64,000 bases of DNA from Sphingomonas pokkalii. Lineage in GTDB: Bacteria > Pseudomonadota > Alphaproteobacteria > Sphingomonadales > Sphingomonadaceae. A model generated the notes under the pieces. That model saw only the letters and a program-made list of their open reading frames with translations. It ran no database searches and was not told the DNA's origin. Positions 44,589 to 52,640 of the stretch are shown here, piece by piece. A program made the position numbers and the translations under genes. Position 1 is the first letter of the stretch. Every line of letters begins with the position of its first letter. Location of the stretch: positions 3,205,565-3,269,564 of the forward strand of contig NZ_QENQ01000001.1 of assembly GCF_003096275.1 (NCBI RefSeq), given 5' to 3'.

Positions 44589-46868
44589 ATGCTGCATCTT
44601 GCGCGCACCAAGCGCTGCCTGCTGATCGGCGCCGCCATTGGCGCCCTGTTCACTACCAACATCGCCATGGCCCAGCAGGCCGACGGCAATGACGGGCTGA
44701 ACGAAATCGTCGTTACCGCGGAACGCCGCCCGGAGAACCAGCAGGACGTGCCGGTTTCCGTAGCCGTGATCCCGGCGAGCCAGGCCCGCGACTATACCGC
44801 CTCGGGCGACGACACGCTGCTCGCGCTTTCCGGCAAGGTGCCGGGGCTGTATGTCGAGTCGTCCACCGGCCGCATCTTCCCGCGCTTCTACATCCGCGGC
44901 CTGGGCAACGTCGATTTCTACCTCGGCGCATCGCAGCCGGTATCGATCATCCAGGACGATATCGTGCTGGAGCATGTCGTGCTGAAGTCGAACCCGGTGT
45001 TCGACGTGAACCAGATCGAAGTGCTGCGCGGCCCGCAGGGCTCGCTGTTCGGCCGCAACACCACTGCCGGCATCATCAAGTTCGACACGATCCGCCCTTC
45101 GCAGACCTATGAAGGCCGGGCGACCGCCAGCTATGGCAGCTACAACAGCGTCAATATCGATGCGGGCGTGGGCGGCCCGATCATCCAGGACAAGCTCGCC
45201 TTCCGCATTTCCGCGCTGTACCAGCACCGCGACGACTATATCGACAACAGCTATGCCGGCCCCAGTGCCGACGGCACGACGGTGCCGAAGAAGAATGCGG
45301 CCGGCGGCTTCAACGAGCGGGACGTGCGCCTGCAACTGCTCGCGACGCCCACGGAGACGCTGTCGATCCTCGCATCGGGCCATGCCCGCTGGTATGACGG
45401 CACCGCCACCGTGTTCCGCCGCGGCGCGCTGAACCTGGGTTCGAACAAGATCACCGGCGTGCAGTTCACCAGCGCGCGGTGGGACGAAGGCGCAGACAAC
45501 CCGCAACGCTATGACACCGCCGGCGGCTCGCTGCACGTCAACTGGGATCTGGGGGGCGTTACGCTGACCTCGATCACGGGATATGAAACGCTGTCGGGCC
45601 GCAGCCGCGGCGACACCGATGGTGGCGCGGCTGCCGATTTCGGCAATGCCGGCTTCGGCGAGTCGATGGGGCGCGTGAAGGGGCTCGATCAGTGGACGGA
45701 GGAATTCCGTGTCGCCAGCAACGGCGCAGGGCCGCTCAAGTGGCAGGTGGGCGCGATGTATTTCGATTCGCGCGACATCACCGATTTCTACCAGCGCGGC
45801 TATTTCCTGACCGGTACGGCGCGGAACCCGAACAACTGGGTACGGCTGCACAACATGAACACCAGCTGGGCGCTGTTCGGGCAGGTCAGCTATGAAATCG
45901 CGCCGAAGCTGACGATCACCGCCGGCGGGCGCGTGACCGAGGATACCAAGACCACCGACCTGCTGAAGACCGCCGACACGGCGGCAGGCGTCGTTACCTA
46001 TACCGGCCGTCGCCATGTGCGCCTGTCCGACACCCAGCCGAGCTGGGATCTGAGCGCGCGCTATGAGATCAACCCGGACGTCAGCGTCTATGCCCGCGTC
46101 GCCAAGGGCTTCCGTGGGCCTACGATCCAGGGCCGATCGGCGGTGTTCAACGCGGACTTCACCACCGCGAATTCCGAGAAGATCCTGTCGTGGGAAGCCG
46201 GGGTGAAGAGCCAGATCGGCCGCACGCTGCGCTTCAACCTGTCGGGCTTCTACTACACGGTCGACGACATCCAGCTGAACGGCAACGACGCGAACGGCAA
46301 CGGCGTGCTGCTCAATGCCAACAAGGCCAAGGCCTATGGCATGGAAGCCGATCTCGACTGGCGGCCGGTGCGCAACCTTTCGATCCAGGCGGGCCTGAGC
46401 CTGCTGCACAGCGAGATCGACGACAAGAACCTCGAGGCCCAGGTGTGCGCGTTCGGCGGCGCGGTGACCTGCACCGTGCTCGATCCGCTGCGCAAGCAGG
46501 GCTCGCTGTTCCTCGCCAAGATCGACGGCAATCCGCTGCCGAACGCGCCGGAATATAATCTGAGCCTTAATGCGCGCTACGATATCCCGCTCGCCAACAG
46601 CGGCCGGGTCTTCGTTGCGACCGACTGGAACCTGCAGGGCTACACCAACTTCGTACTCTACGAGACCAAGGAGTTCACCGCGAACGGCAATTTCGAAGGC
46701 GGCCTGAAGATCGGGTACGCCGCCCCGAACGATGCGTGGGAACTGGCCGGGTTCGTGCGCAACATCACCAACGAGATGAACCTGAAGGGGGTCATCGAGA
46801 ATTATCGTGCTGCCGTGCTCAACGAGCCGCGGGTGTTCGGCGTCTCGCTGAGCGGCAAGTTCAAGTAA
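44589..46868 (+). CDS. TonB-dependent receptor
   Basis: The 759-residue outer-membrane receptor has a signal peptide cut after AMAQ (about residue 28), a TonB box region (LNEIVVTAERR), and a plug with LRGPQGSLFGRNTTAGIIKF. A 22-strand barrel ends in GVSLSGKFK; the last residue is Lys rather than the usual Phe. It imports a large substrate using TonB and the proton gradient. The ligand is unknown; no Fur-type site was recognised. GGGGAAAA precedes the ATG. A 5' region of about 350 bases separates it from the tRNA and holds no other gene. Confidence 0.93.
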   Translation: MLHLARTKRCLLIGAAIGALFTTNIAMAQQADGNDGLNEIVVTAERRPENQQDVPVSVAVIPASQARDYTASGDDTLLALSGKVPGLYVESSTGRIFPRFYIRGLGNVDFYLGASQPVSIIQDDIVLEHVVLKSNPVFDVNQIEVLRGPQGSLFGRNTTAGIIKFDTIRPSQTYEGRATASYGSYNSVNIDAGVGGPIIQDKLAFRISALYQHRDDYIDNSYAGPSADGTTVPKKNAAGGFNERDVRLQLLATPTETLSILASGHARWYDGTATVFRRGALNLGSNKITGVQFTSARWDEGADNPQRYDTAGGSLHVNWDLGGVTLTSITGYETLSGRSRGDTDGGAAADFGNAGFGESMGRVKGLDQWTEEFRVASNGAGPLKWQVGAMYFDSRDITDFYQRGYFLTGTARNPNNWVRLHNMNTSWALFGQVSYEIAPKLTITAGGRVTEDTKTTDLLKTADTAAGVVTYTGRRHVRLSDTQPSWDLSARYEINPDVSVYARVAKGFRGPTIQGRSAVFNADFTTANSEKILSWEAGVKSQIGRTLRFNLSGFYYTVDDIQLNGNDANGNGVLLNANKAKAYGMEADLDWRPVRNLSIQAGLSLLHSEIDDKNLEAQVCAFGGAVTCTVLDPLRKQGSLFLAKIDGNPLPNAPEYNLSLNARYDIPLANSGRVFVATDWNLQGYTNFVLYETKEFTANGNFEGGLKIGYAAPNDAWELAGFVRNITNEMNLKGVIENYRAAVLNEPRVFGVSLSGKFK

Positions 46869-46887
46869 GCGGATCAGGCCGGCGGCT

Positions 46888-46904
46888 CTCTCCCGTTCGG
46901 AGAG
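46888..46904 (+). terminator. Hairpin after the TonB receptor gene
   Basis: CTCTCC and GGAGAG (six base pairs, five-base loop) lie 20 bases after the stop; flanking GGC/GCC can extend it. There is no T run. Confidence 0.4.
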
Positions 46905-46947
46905 GGCCACTGGCTTTGTGTTGGGGCGATCGCGGTCCAAAACCTCC

Positions 46948-47042
46948 GTCATTCCCGCGAAGGCGGGAGTCCATTGCCCTGTGCGCCGGGGGCAGGAACC
47001 GCGGCATCAGCGCCAATGGATCCCCGCCTTCGCGGGGATGAC
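46948..47042. repeat. Inverted pair of a 29-base REP-like repeat
   Basis: GTCATTCCCGCGAAGGCGGG (start at 46948, unit to 46976) faces a copy at 47014-47042 that differs at about three positions. Each unit has the inner hairpin CCCGCGAAGGCGGG or equivalent, and the two units surround 37 bases. The layout is BIME-like, in intergenic space only. Confidence 0.85.
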
Positions 47043-47092
47043 GATCGGGTTGGCTGGGATGGGATGAGGCTTCCCCGACGAAACGCCAACAG

Positions 47093-47134
47093 AAAAGGGC
47101 CGCCGCGGGTCTCCGCGACGGCCCTTTTTCTTTT
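47093..47134. terminator. Bidirectional terminator
   Basis: Arms 47097-47108 and 47113-47124 pair at 11 of 12 positions. TTTTTCTTTT follows on the plus strand and AAAA precedes on the left, so both the TonB receptor and the CsgG-like gene can end here. Confidence 0.88.
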
Positions 47135-47146
47135 ACCCGCGCCCGA

Positions 47147-48109
47147 TCAGTTCGACGGCGCCAGCTTGGTGTTCAGCACCCAGCCGACATTGTCGTTCTC
47201 GTCGGCGACTTCCCACCACAGGCCGTTCTTGTTGCCGGTGGGATAGACGATCGCGCCGACGGGCAGGGTGCGGATCACCTTGCCGGCGGCAGCGGGGGTG
47301 GTGTGCATCGCCACCGGCGCCTGCGCGGTGAAGGTCTTGGCCGGTGCCGCCTGCGCGGTGCCAGCATCGCCCGGCTGCACCAGGCCGAGTTCGTTGACCA
47401 TCTTCGAATAGGCATCGATGAACGCCAGCGTCACGATGCGGCCGATATCGGTATTGTCATAGCCGCCGCCGACCGCACCCAGGCCGCCGCCGATGAAGCC
47501 GACGCCGCCGCCGGCGCCCCAGGAGACGCTGTTCTTCGAGGCATAGCCTTCCTGCGTCGCGATCGTCTCGGTCGTGCGGACGTTGGTGAGCGAGAGGACG
47601 GTGTTCGCCTCCATCTTGCGCGACTTGATGCCGCCCAGCAGGCCGCCGATCGGTCCGCCAATGATGCCGCCGGCCGCACCCGCCACGCCGCTGCCGCCCG
47701 AGTCGCGGTTCGCGGCCTGCACTTCGGCGACGAGCACATAGTCGGCCGCCTTGATCTGGCCCTGGCCGACGTTCGAGCCGCGCTGGAGGCCGAGATTGCC
47801 GCCGATGTTGCGTTCCTTTTCCGCCGCCTGCAGGCCCGAGCCGCGATCGACGAGGTTGAAGCAACCCGAACGCTGCACCAGCACCTTCAGCAGTTTCTGC
47901 GGCGGCGCCAGCGAATATTGCGTCCAGCCACGGGGATCGTCGCCATCGACGATCGAGAGCGTGCCGAGCTTGCGCGCGCAATGCGGCACGTCCCGCACCG
48001 CCTGTTCCTGGGTGCGCTGCGTCTTGGACGGCTTGCTCTGGGCAAAGGCGGGGACCGCGCCCACGCACAACGCCATCGCGCCGGCCGCGCCGAGCAACTG
48101 CTTCATCAT
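47147..48109 (-). CDS. CsgG-like secretory lipoprotein-family protein with SH3 domain
   Basis: The 320-residue protein has a Sec signal peptide cut after AFAQ (about residue 22), without a lipobox. The middle resembles CsgG/HfaB: LLKVLVQRSGCFNLVDRGSG, a Gly-rich hairpin (VAGAAGGIIGGPIGGLLGGI), NTVLSLTNVRTTETIATQEG and IGRIVTLAFIDAYSKMVNEL. A bacterial SH3 domain closes it (VIRTLPVGAIVYPTGNKNGL, then VGWVLNTKLAP). CsgG proteins form outer-membrane export channels for curli or holdfast proteins, but no curli genes are here, so the role is open. Confidence 0.78.
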   Translation of the reverse strand: MMKQLLGAAGAMALCVGAVPAFAQSKPSKTQRTQEQAVRDVPHCARKLGTLSIVDGDDPRGWTQYSLAPPQKLLKVLVQRSGCFNLVDRGSGLQAAEKERNIGGNLGLQRGSNVGQGQIKAADYVLVAEVQAANRDSGGSGVAGAAGGIIGGPIGGLLGGIKSRKMEANTVLSLTNVRTTETIATQEGYASKNSVSWGAGGGVGFIGGGLGAVGGGYDNTDIGRIVTLAFIDAYSKMVNELGLVQPGDAGTAQAAPAKTFTAQAPVAMHTTPAAAGKVIRTLPVGAIVYPTGNKNGLWWEVADENDNVGWVLNTKLAPSN

Positions 48110-48272
48110 CGTACTCTTTCCTCCCTGAACAACCAGCGGGCGCATGTTTTTGGCAACACCGCACCCCGGCCGCGTGCGTAACAGAATCCAGCCCCGCGGC
48201 CTAGCGAGCGTGCGGCACCGTACAATCGGGTACTTTGGCTTTTCTCACCAAGCTGCTAACGCGCGCGGAATC

Positions 48273-50081
48273 ATGGCAACCGACATCACCAAGATCCGCA
48301 ATTTCTCCATCATCGCGCACATCGATCATGGCAAGTCCACGCTTGCCGATCGGTTGATCCAGCGCACCGGCGGCCTGACCGCGCGGGAGATGTCCGAACA
48401 AGTCCTGGACAATATGGACATCGAGAAGGAGCGCGGCATCACCATCAAGGCGCAGACGGTGCGCCTGGAGTGGAAGGGCCATGTCCTCAACCTGATGGAC
48501 ACGCCGGGCCATGTCGACTTCGCCTATGAGGTGAGCCGCAGCCTCGCCGCCTGCGAGGGCGCGCTGCTGGTGGTGGACGCGGCGCAGGGCGTCGAAGCGC
48601 AGACGCTCGCCAATGTCTACCAGTCGATCGAGCATGACCACGAGATCATTCCCGTGATCAACAAGATCGATCTGCCCTCGGCCGAGCCGGAGAAGGTCCG
48701 CGCCGAGATCGAGGACGTGATCGGCCTCGATGCATCGAACGCGGTGCTGGCCAGCGCCAAGGCCGGCATCGGCATCGACGAAATCCTCGACGCGATCGTC
48801 GAGCGGATCCCCTCACCCAAGGGCGATCCCGATGCGCCGCTCAAGGCGATGCTGGTCGATAGCTGGTACGATCCGTATCTCGGCGTCGTCATCCTCGTCC
48901 GCGTGATCGACGGTTCGATCCGGAAGGGCCAGCAGGTCAAGTTCATGCAGACCGGCACGACCCATCTGGTCGACCGCGTCGGCGCCTTCCGCCCCAAGAT
49001 CGAGCAACTGCCCGATCTTGGCCCGGGCGAGATCGGCTTCATCACCGCGCAGATCAAGGAAGTGGCGCAGGCGCGCGTCGGCGACACGCTGACCGACGCC
49101 AAGAAACCCGCCGCCGAGGCGCTGCCGGGCTTCAAGGAAGTCCAGCCGGTTGTCTTCTGCGGCCTGTTCCCGGTCGACGCCGCCGATTTCGAGAAGCTGC
49201 GCGAGAGCATCTCCAAGCTGCGGCTCAACGACGCGTCGTTCAGCTTCGAGATGGAAACCTCGGCCGCGCTCGGCTTCGGCTTCCGCTGCGGCTTCCTCGG
49301 CCTGTTGCACCTGGAGATCATCCAGGAGCGGCTGATGCGCGAGTATGACCTCGACCTCATCACCACCGCGCCGAGCGTGGTGTACAAGATGCGCCTGACC
49401 AAGGCTGCCGGCGAGGCGGTGGGGCAGGAGATCGAGCTCCACAATCCGGCGGACATGCCCGATCCCAACCGGATCGAGGAGATCGAGGAACCGTGGATCC
49501 AGGCGGTCATCTACGTGCCTGACGAATATCTCGGGCCCATCCTCAAGCTGTGCCAGGATCGCCGCGGCATCCAGAAGAACCTCACCTATGTCGGCGGCCG
49601 CGCCCAGGTGACCTATGAGCTGCCGCTCAACGAAGTGGTGTTCGACTTCTATGATCGCCTCAAGTCGATCAGCCGCGGCTATGCGAGCTTCGACTATGAG
49701 CAGATCGGCCACCGCGCCGGCGACCTCGTCAAGATGAGCATCCTCGTCAACAACGAGCCCGTCGACGCGCTGAGCATGATCGTCCACCGCTCGACCGCCG
49801 AGAGCCGCGGCCGCGGCATGTGCGAGCGGCTGAAGGACCTGATCCCGCGCCATCTGTTCAAGATCCCGATCCAGGCGGCGATCGGCGGTAAGGTGATCGC
49901 GCGCGAGACGATCGCCGCGCTGCGCAAGGACGTGACCGCGAAATGCTATGGCGGCGACGCCAGCCGCAAGCGCAAGCTTCTGGAAAAGCAGAAGGAAGGC
50001 AAGAAGCGGATGCGCGAATATGGCAGCGTGCAGATCCCGCAGGAGGCCTTTATCGCTGCGCTGCGGATGGGCGAGGAGTAA
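48273..50081 (+). CDS. lepA: Elongation factor 4 (LepA)
   Basis: The 602-residue ribosomal GTPase is of standard length. It has the G1 motif [10 protein letters not shown]3 DTPGHVDF, G4 NKIDLP, the EF-G-like domains, and the LepA-specific C-terminal domain with [20 protein letters not shown] followed by [16 protein letters not shown]. It promotes ribosome back-translocation or assembly under stress. ATG 48273 gives the standard [20 protein letters not shown] start. It is divergent from the CsgG-like gene with 163 bases between the two starts. Confidence 0.98.
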   Translation: MATDITKIRNFSIIAHIDHGKSTLADRLIQRTGGLTAREMSEQVLDNMDIEKERGITIKAQTVRLEWKGHVLNLMDTPGHVDFAYEVSRSLAACEGALLVVDAAQGVEAQTLANVYQSIEHDHEIIPVINKIDLPSAEPEKVRAEIEDVIGLDASNAVLASAKAGIGIDEILDAIVERIPSPKGDPDAPLKAMLVDSWYDPYLGVVILVRVIDGSIRKGQQVKFMQTGTTHLVDRVGAFRPKIEQLPDLGPGEIGFITAQIKEVAQARVGDTLTDAKKPAAEALPGFKEVQPVVFCGLFPVDAADFEKLRESISKLRLNDASFSFEMETSAALGFGFRCGFLGLLHLEIIQERLMREYDLDLITTAPSVVYKMRLTKAAGEAVGQEIELHNPADMPDPNRIEEIEEPWIQAVIYVPDEYLGPILKLCQDRRGIQKNLTYVGGRAQVTYELPLNEVVFDFYDRLKSISRGYASFDYEQIGHRAGDLVKMSILVNNEPVDALSMIVHRSTAESRGRGMCERLKDLIPRHLFKIPIQAAIGGKVIARETIAALRKDVTAKCYGGDASRKRKLLEKQKEGKKRMREYGSVQIPQEAFIAALRMGEE

Positions 50082-50087
50082 GCCGGC

Positions 50088-50306
50088 TCAGCCCGCCCGG
50101 CGGGGCGGTGCAGCCTCGCGCGCGCGCCTGGCTGCCAGCACGATGGCGGCGGAGCCGAGCAACGCGGTGCCGACGATCGCCGCGACGGCGATCAGGCCGC
50201 TGGTGGTGATGCGTGCCTCCAGCGCCGTGCCGGTGCCGATGCGGAGAGTCGCCTGGGCGCCGCTCTCGGCGGCAGGCCGGGCGGCTGGGGAGGATGGCTG
50301 AGTCAT
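50088..50306 (-). CDS. Small single-span membrane protein of the rhodopsin operon
   Basis: The 72-residue product has a polar N-terminal half and one membrane helix (LIAVAAIVGTALLGSAAIVL) followed by a basic tail. AAGGA lies five bases before the ATG, and the gene begins nine bases after blh in the same direction. No family is recognised. Its stop is six bases from the convergent lepA stop. Confidence 0.6.
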   Translation of the reverse strand: MTQPSSPAARPAAESGAQATLRIGTGTALEARITTSGLIAVAAIVGTALLGSAAIVLAARRAREAAPPRRAG

Positions 50307-50315
50307 GGCGTCCTT

Positions 50316-51275
50316 CTACGCGTCGACGGGCACTGCGTCTCCCCGCGCCGGACGGAACTTCATGCCGATCGCATCGAAGATCAGGTGCGGCACCGCGACG
50401 ACCGAGAGCAGCTGAAAGGCCAGCGCCGGATCGATGCCGTGTACCAGGTCGACGAAGCGGGGGCTGAGCAGCGCCCAAGCGGCACAGGCGATCAGCGCAA
50501 GCGTCGTCGCGGCGACCCGTGGATGCGCATGTCCGATGCCGGCGGTCCCGAATGCATCGAGGATAGCGATGACATGCCGCCGGGAGTGGAGCAGGGCGAA
50601 ATAGACGGGAAAGGCGATGGTGGGCGGCGCTACCGCCAGCAGCGCCAACGCAGTGCCCTGCGCGGAGGCCCATCGCGGCGATCCGCTCTGCCATGCCATC
50701 GCGATCGCGACGGCCGCCACCAGCAGGGCCACGGGCGCCACCAGCGTCACCAGCGCAAGGGCAAGGGCGCCGGTCCCCGGATCGGTCATCGTCGCGAACA
50801 GGCGCGAAACCGCCGCAGGTTGCCCCAGCACCGCCGCCGCGATCGGCGCGAGGCCGGCCGCTGTCCGCAGCAGCCGATCCTGCGGCACTTGCCAGTCTTC
50901 GGAGAAATGCCAGGCGGCGAGCGCCAGAAAGCCCAGCATCGCCGCGAGCGGCATCAGCCACCATGCCAGCGCCATCACGCCGGCCGCCGCCATATATGCC
51001 AGGACGAACAACACCAGCCCGGGGCCGTGCATCCGGAACAGGCGGCGCGCGACAAGCAGGTCATGCCCGCCATGCGGCAATCCACCGGCCAGCATCAGCA
51101 CCATGCCGGCCTGGGTGACGAGCGGTGTCTCCAGATCCAGCCCGGATGCCAGCGGCAGGACAATACATAGCGCCGCCAGCCAGAACGCGGCAGGCACCGC
51201 CCGATCCTGCGCATGTGCGGAGGATCGGGCGGCACCCGCGGGGGAGGGCAGCGCGAGAGGGCTGATGCCGCGCAT
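50316..51275 (-). CDS. blh: Beta-carotene 15,15'-dioxygenase, Brp/Blh family
   Basis: The 319-residue membrane enzyme cleaves beta-carotene into two retinal molecules, the chromophore of the rhodopsin next door. It has about seven to eight hydrophobic helices and the family's metal-binding His residues: GLPHGGHDLL (His68 and His71), AWHFSEDW (His123), LLHSRRHVIA and VVAVPHLIFDAIG. It starts four bases after the rhodopsin stop, so the two are one operon. Carotenoid synthesis genes are not in this window. Confidence 0.92.
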   Translation of the reverse strand: MRGISPLALPSPAGAARSSAHAQDRAVPAAFWLAALCIVLPLASGLDLETPLVTQAGMVLMLAGGLPHGGHDLLVARRLFRMHGPGLVLFVLAYMAAAGVMALAWWLMPLAAMLGFLALAAWHFSEDWQVPQDRLLRTAAGLAPIAAAVLGQPAAVSRLFATMTDPGTGALALALVTLVAPVALLVAAVAIAMAWQSGSPRWASAQGTALALLAVAPPTIAFPVYFALLHSRRHVIAILDAFGTAGIGHAHPRVAATTLALIACAAWALLSPRFVDLVHGIDPALAFQLLSVVAVPHLIFDAIGMKFRPARGDAVPVDA

Positions 51276-51279
51276 CGCC

Positions 51280-52050
51280 TCAGGCGGCGTGCGGCGTGCC
51301 GTGTGCTTCGACTTCGGACTTGCGCGCGGCGATCGCGAAGACCAGCAGGCCCACGCCCGCCTTGGCGATAAGATCGGCGATGGTGTATCCGATCTGGATC
51401 ACCGTCTCCACGTCCGGGCCGGCAAGGTTGGCATAGGGCGCCATATAGACGATCGGGTAGAAGCCCCAGGAGGCGAAGGTCAGCAGGCGGGCCTGCTTCA
51501 CCAGTCCGCGCACGGCCTCTGGCTGGCGCTCGATCGACTTGCCGAGACCGCTGAACAGTTCCCAGACGATATAGACGAACGGGATTGCCGACAGCGTGCC
51601 CCACAGTGCGCGGGTCGGAATGTCACTGGCGATCTCGCCGGGATAACCGAGCACGATCATCAGCGCCGCGGCGAGCCCCAGTCGCCAGCCTTTCTGTACC
51701 GTTTCCTCGCGGGTGAGGCGCATCACGAGCACCAGTTCGATCAGCAGCAGCGGCACCGTCAGCAGCCAGTCGACATAGCGATAGGCATCGTTGAAGGCGA
51801 TCCCGGTCGCCGATACGACGCCGTTCACATAGTGATAGGCGGATTCCCAACTCTCGAAGATCCGCAAGTAATGATAGGCCGCGATCGCGGTCACCAAGCC
51901 CGATATCGTCACGGCATTCTTGTACGCCGCCGAAACCTGGGATCGGCCGAACCACAGGAAGATCGTGGTCGCTGCCATCGTGGCGAACGTGAACGAAAAT
52001 GCATTGTAAATGAGCGAATATTGGAAGGGCGAAACGATTGCGGTTTCCAT
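51280..52050 (-). CDS. Light-driven proton-pumping rhodopsin (proteo-/xanthorhodopsin type)
   Basis: The 256-residue seven-helix protein binds retinal at Lys230 in YTIADLIAKAGVG. Helix C reads RYVDWLLTVPLLLIEL: Asp94 is the Schiff-base acceptor, Thr98 and Glu105 (donor) complete the DTE triplet of an outward proton pump, and Leu102 at the tuning site predicts green absorption. His60 matches the proton-acceptor partner His of proteorhodopsin. LGYPGE in helix E is like xanthorhodopsin and Gloeobacter rhodopsin, whose small residue there leaves room for a carotenoid antenna; antenna binding is inference. AGGAG lies nine bases before the ATG at 52050, and MYFGTVR-type extension upstream is unlikely. 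Confidence 0.93.
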   Translation of the reverse strand: METAIVSPFQYSLIYNAFSFTFATMAATTIFLWFGRSQVSAAYKNAVTISGLVTAIAAYHYLRIFESWESAYHYVNGVVSATGIAFNDAYRYVDWLLTVPLLLIELVLVMRLTREETVQKGWRLGLAAALMIVLGYPGEIASDIPTRALWGTLSAIPFVYIVWELFSGLGKSIERQPEAVRGLVKQARLLTFASWGFYPIVYMAPYANLAGPDVETVIQIGYTIADLIAKAGVGLLVFAIAARKSEVEAHGTPHAA

Positions 52051-52145
52051 CAGAAACTCTCCTGTCGTCGCTCTGACAGTACCGAAATACACCCTCAGAA
52101 CGCAGGATTCCGGGGTCAGGGCGTTGTTGGTGCAAAGGACGCACG

Positions 52146-52199
52146 ATCATACAACTGGAAAATGCAGGAAAAGTGGATCGATACTGCGTAATGCAGTAT
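52146..52199 (-). promoter_or_regulatory. Candidate promoter and operator of the rhodopsin operon
   Basis: On the minus strand TATGAT (52151-52146) is a possible -10 box about 95 bases before the rhodopsin ATG; the -35 region is poor. Just upstream lies a perfect inverted repeat ATACTGC-N5-GCAGTAT (52181-52199), centred near -50. That fits an activator-dependent promoter. The regulator is unknown. Confidence 0.4.
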
Positions 52200-52407
52200 G
52201 ATTTTAGACCACGCGTTGCTGCATTTTCGGTGCATCGATTGCGGTAGATTCTAGAAATAATCTACCTGTACATTGGGGATGTTTGAAACCTGTCGCCCCT
52301 TGACGATGGGCGATAGCCAGGGTCGGCGCGGGAGCCTGTTTCGGCCGGTCCATGCCACGGGTGGCGAGCTGTGATGGCTGCCGGCCTCTCCGGCGGGGGG
52401 GCAGGGG
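52200..52407. other. Intergenic region between rhodopsin promoter and receptor remnant
   Basis: AT-rich on the left, GC-rich on the right. Apart from the repeat TGCATTTTCGGTGCAT at about 52220 nothing gene-like was seen. Confidence 0.4.
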
Positions 52408-52482
52408 TCAGAAGTTGAAGCGCGCCGAGGCCGCCAGCGTGCGACCCTGCACCGACCCCGGCGCGGTGTAGCAGCGCGCGGA
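52408..52482 (-). pseudogene. Remnant of a TonB-dependent receptor 3' end
   Basis: On the minus strand the 24 codons before a TGA at 52410-52408 read SARCYTAPGSVQGRTLAASA followed by RFNF. This is the closing strand of a TonB-dependent receptor, ending in the typical Phe. A stop lies immediately upstream in frame and there is no start, so only the very end of a former gene remains. Confidence 0.5.
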
Positions 52483-52562
52483 TCAGGCCATATCGTGTCC
52501 GTTTCAAAGTGTGACATTTTTGCTGATGTTTTGTAAAATTTCCGTCCCGTTTTCCGGCGGTA

Positions 52563-52591
52563 TTGACGTTAACAGGTAATAAACCGTTAAT
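52563..52591 (+). promoter_or_regulatory. Promoter of the metalloprotease gene
   Basis: TTGACG (52563-52568), 17 bases, GTTAAT (52586-52591). The stretch is strongly AT-rich against a GC-rich background and ends 50 bases before the ATG. Confidence 0.55.
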
Positions 52592-52640
52592 TCTTCCAAG
52601 TGCCACCGGTACGCGGTGCTGCACGGAAATGGGGGAATTC

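Noticed and set aside
44505..46952. 815-codon minus-strand frame over the TonB receptor
   Set aside because: Shadow; the plus frame has TonB box, plug and barrel.
46948..47042. CRISPR-like repeat
   Set aside because: Only two units, inverted rather than direct, with no spacers; it is a REP pair. No CRISPR array was seen anywhere.
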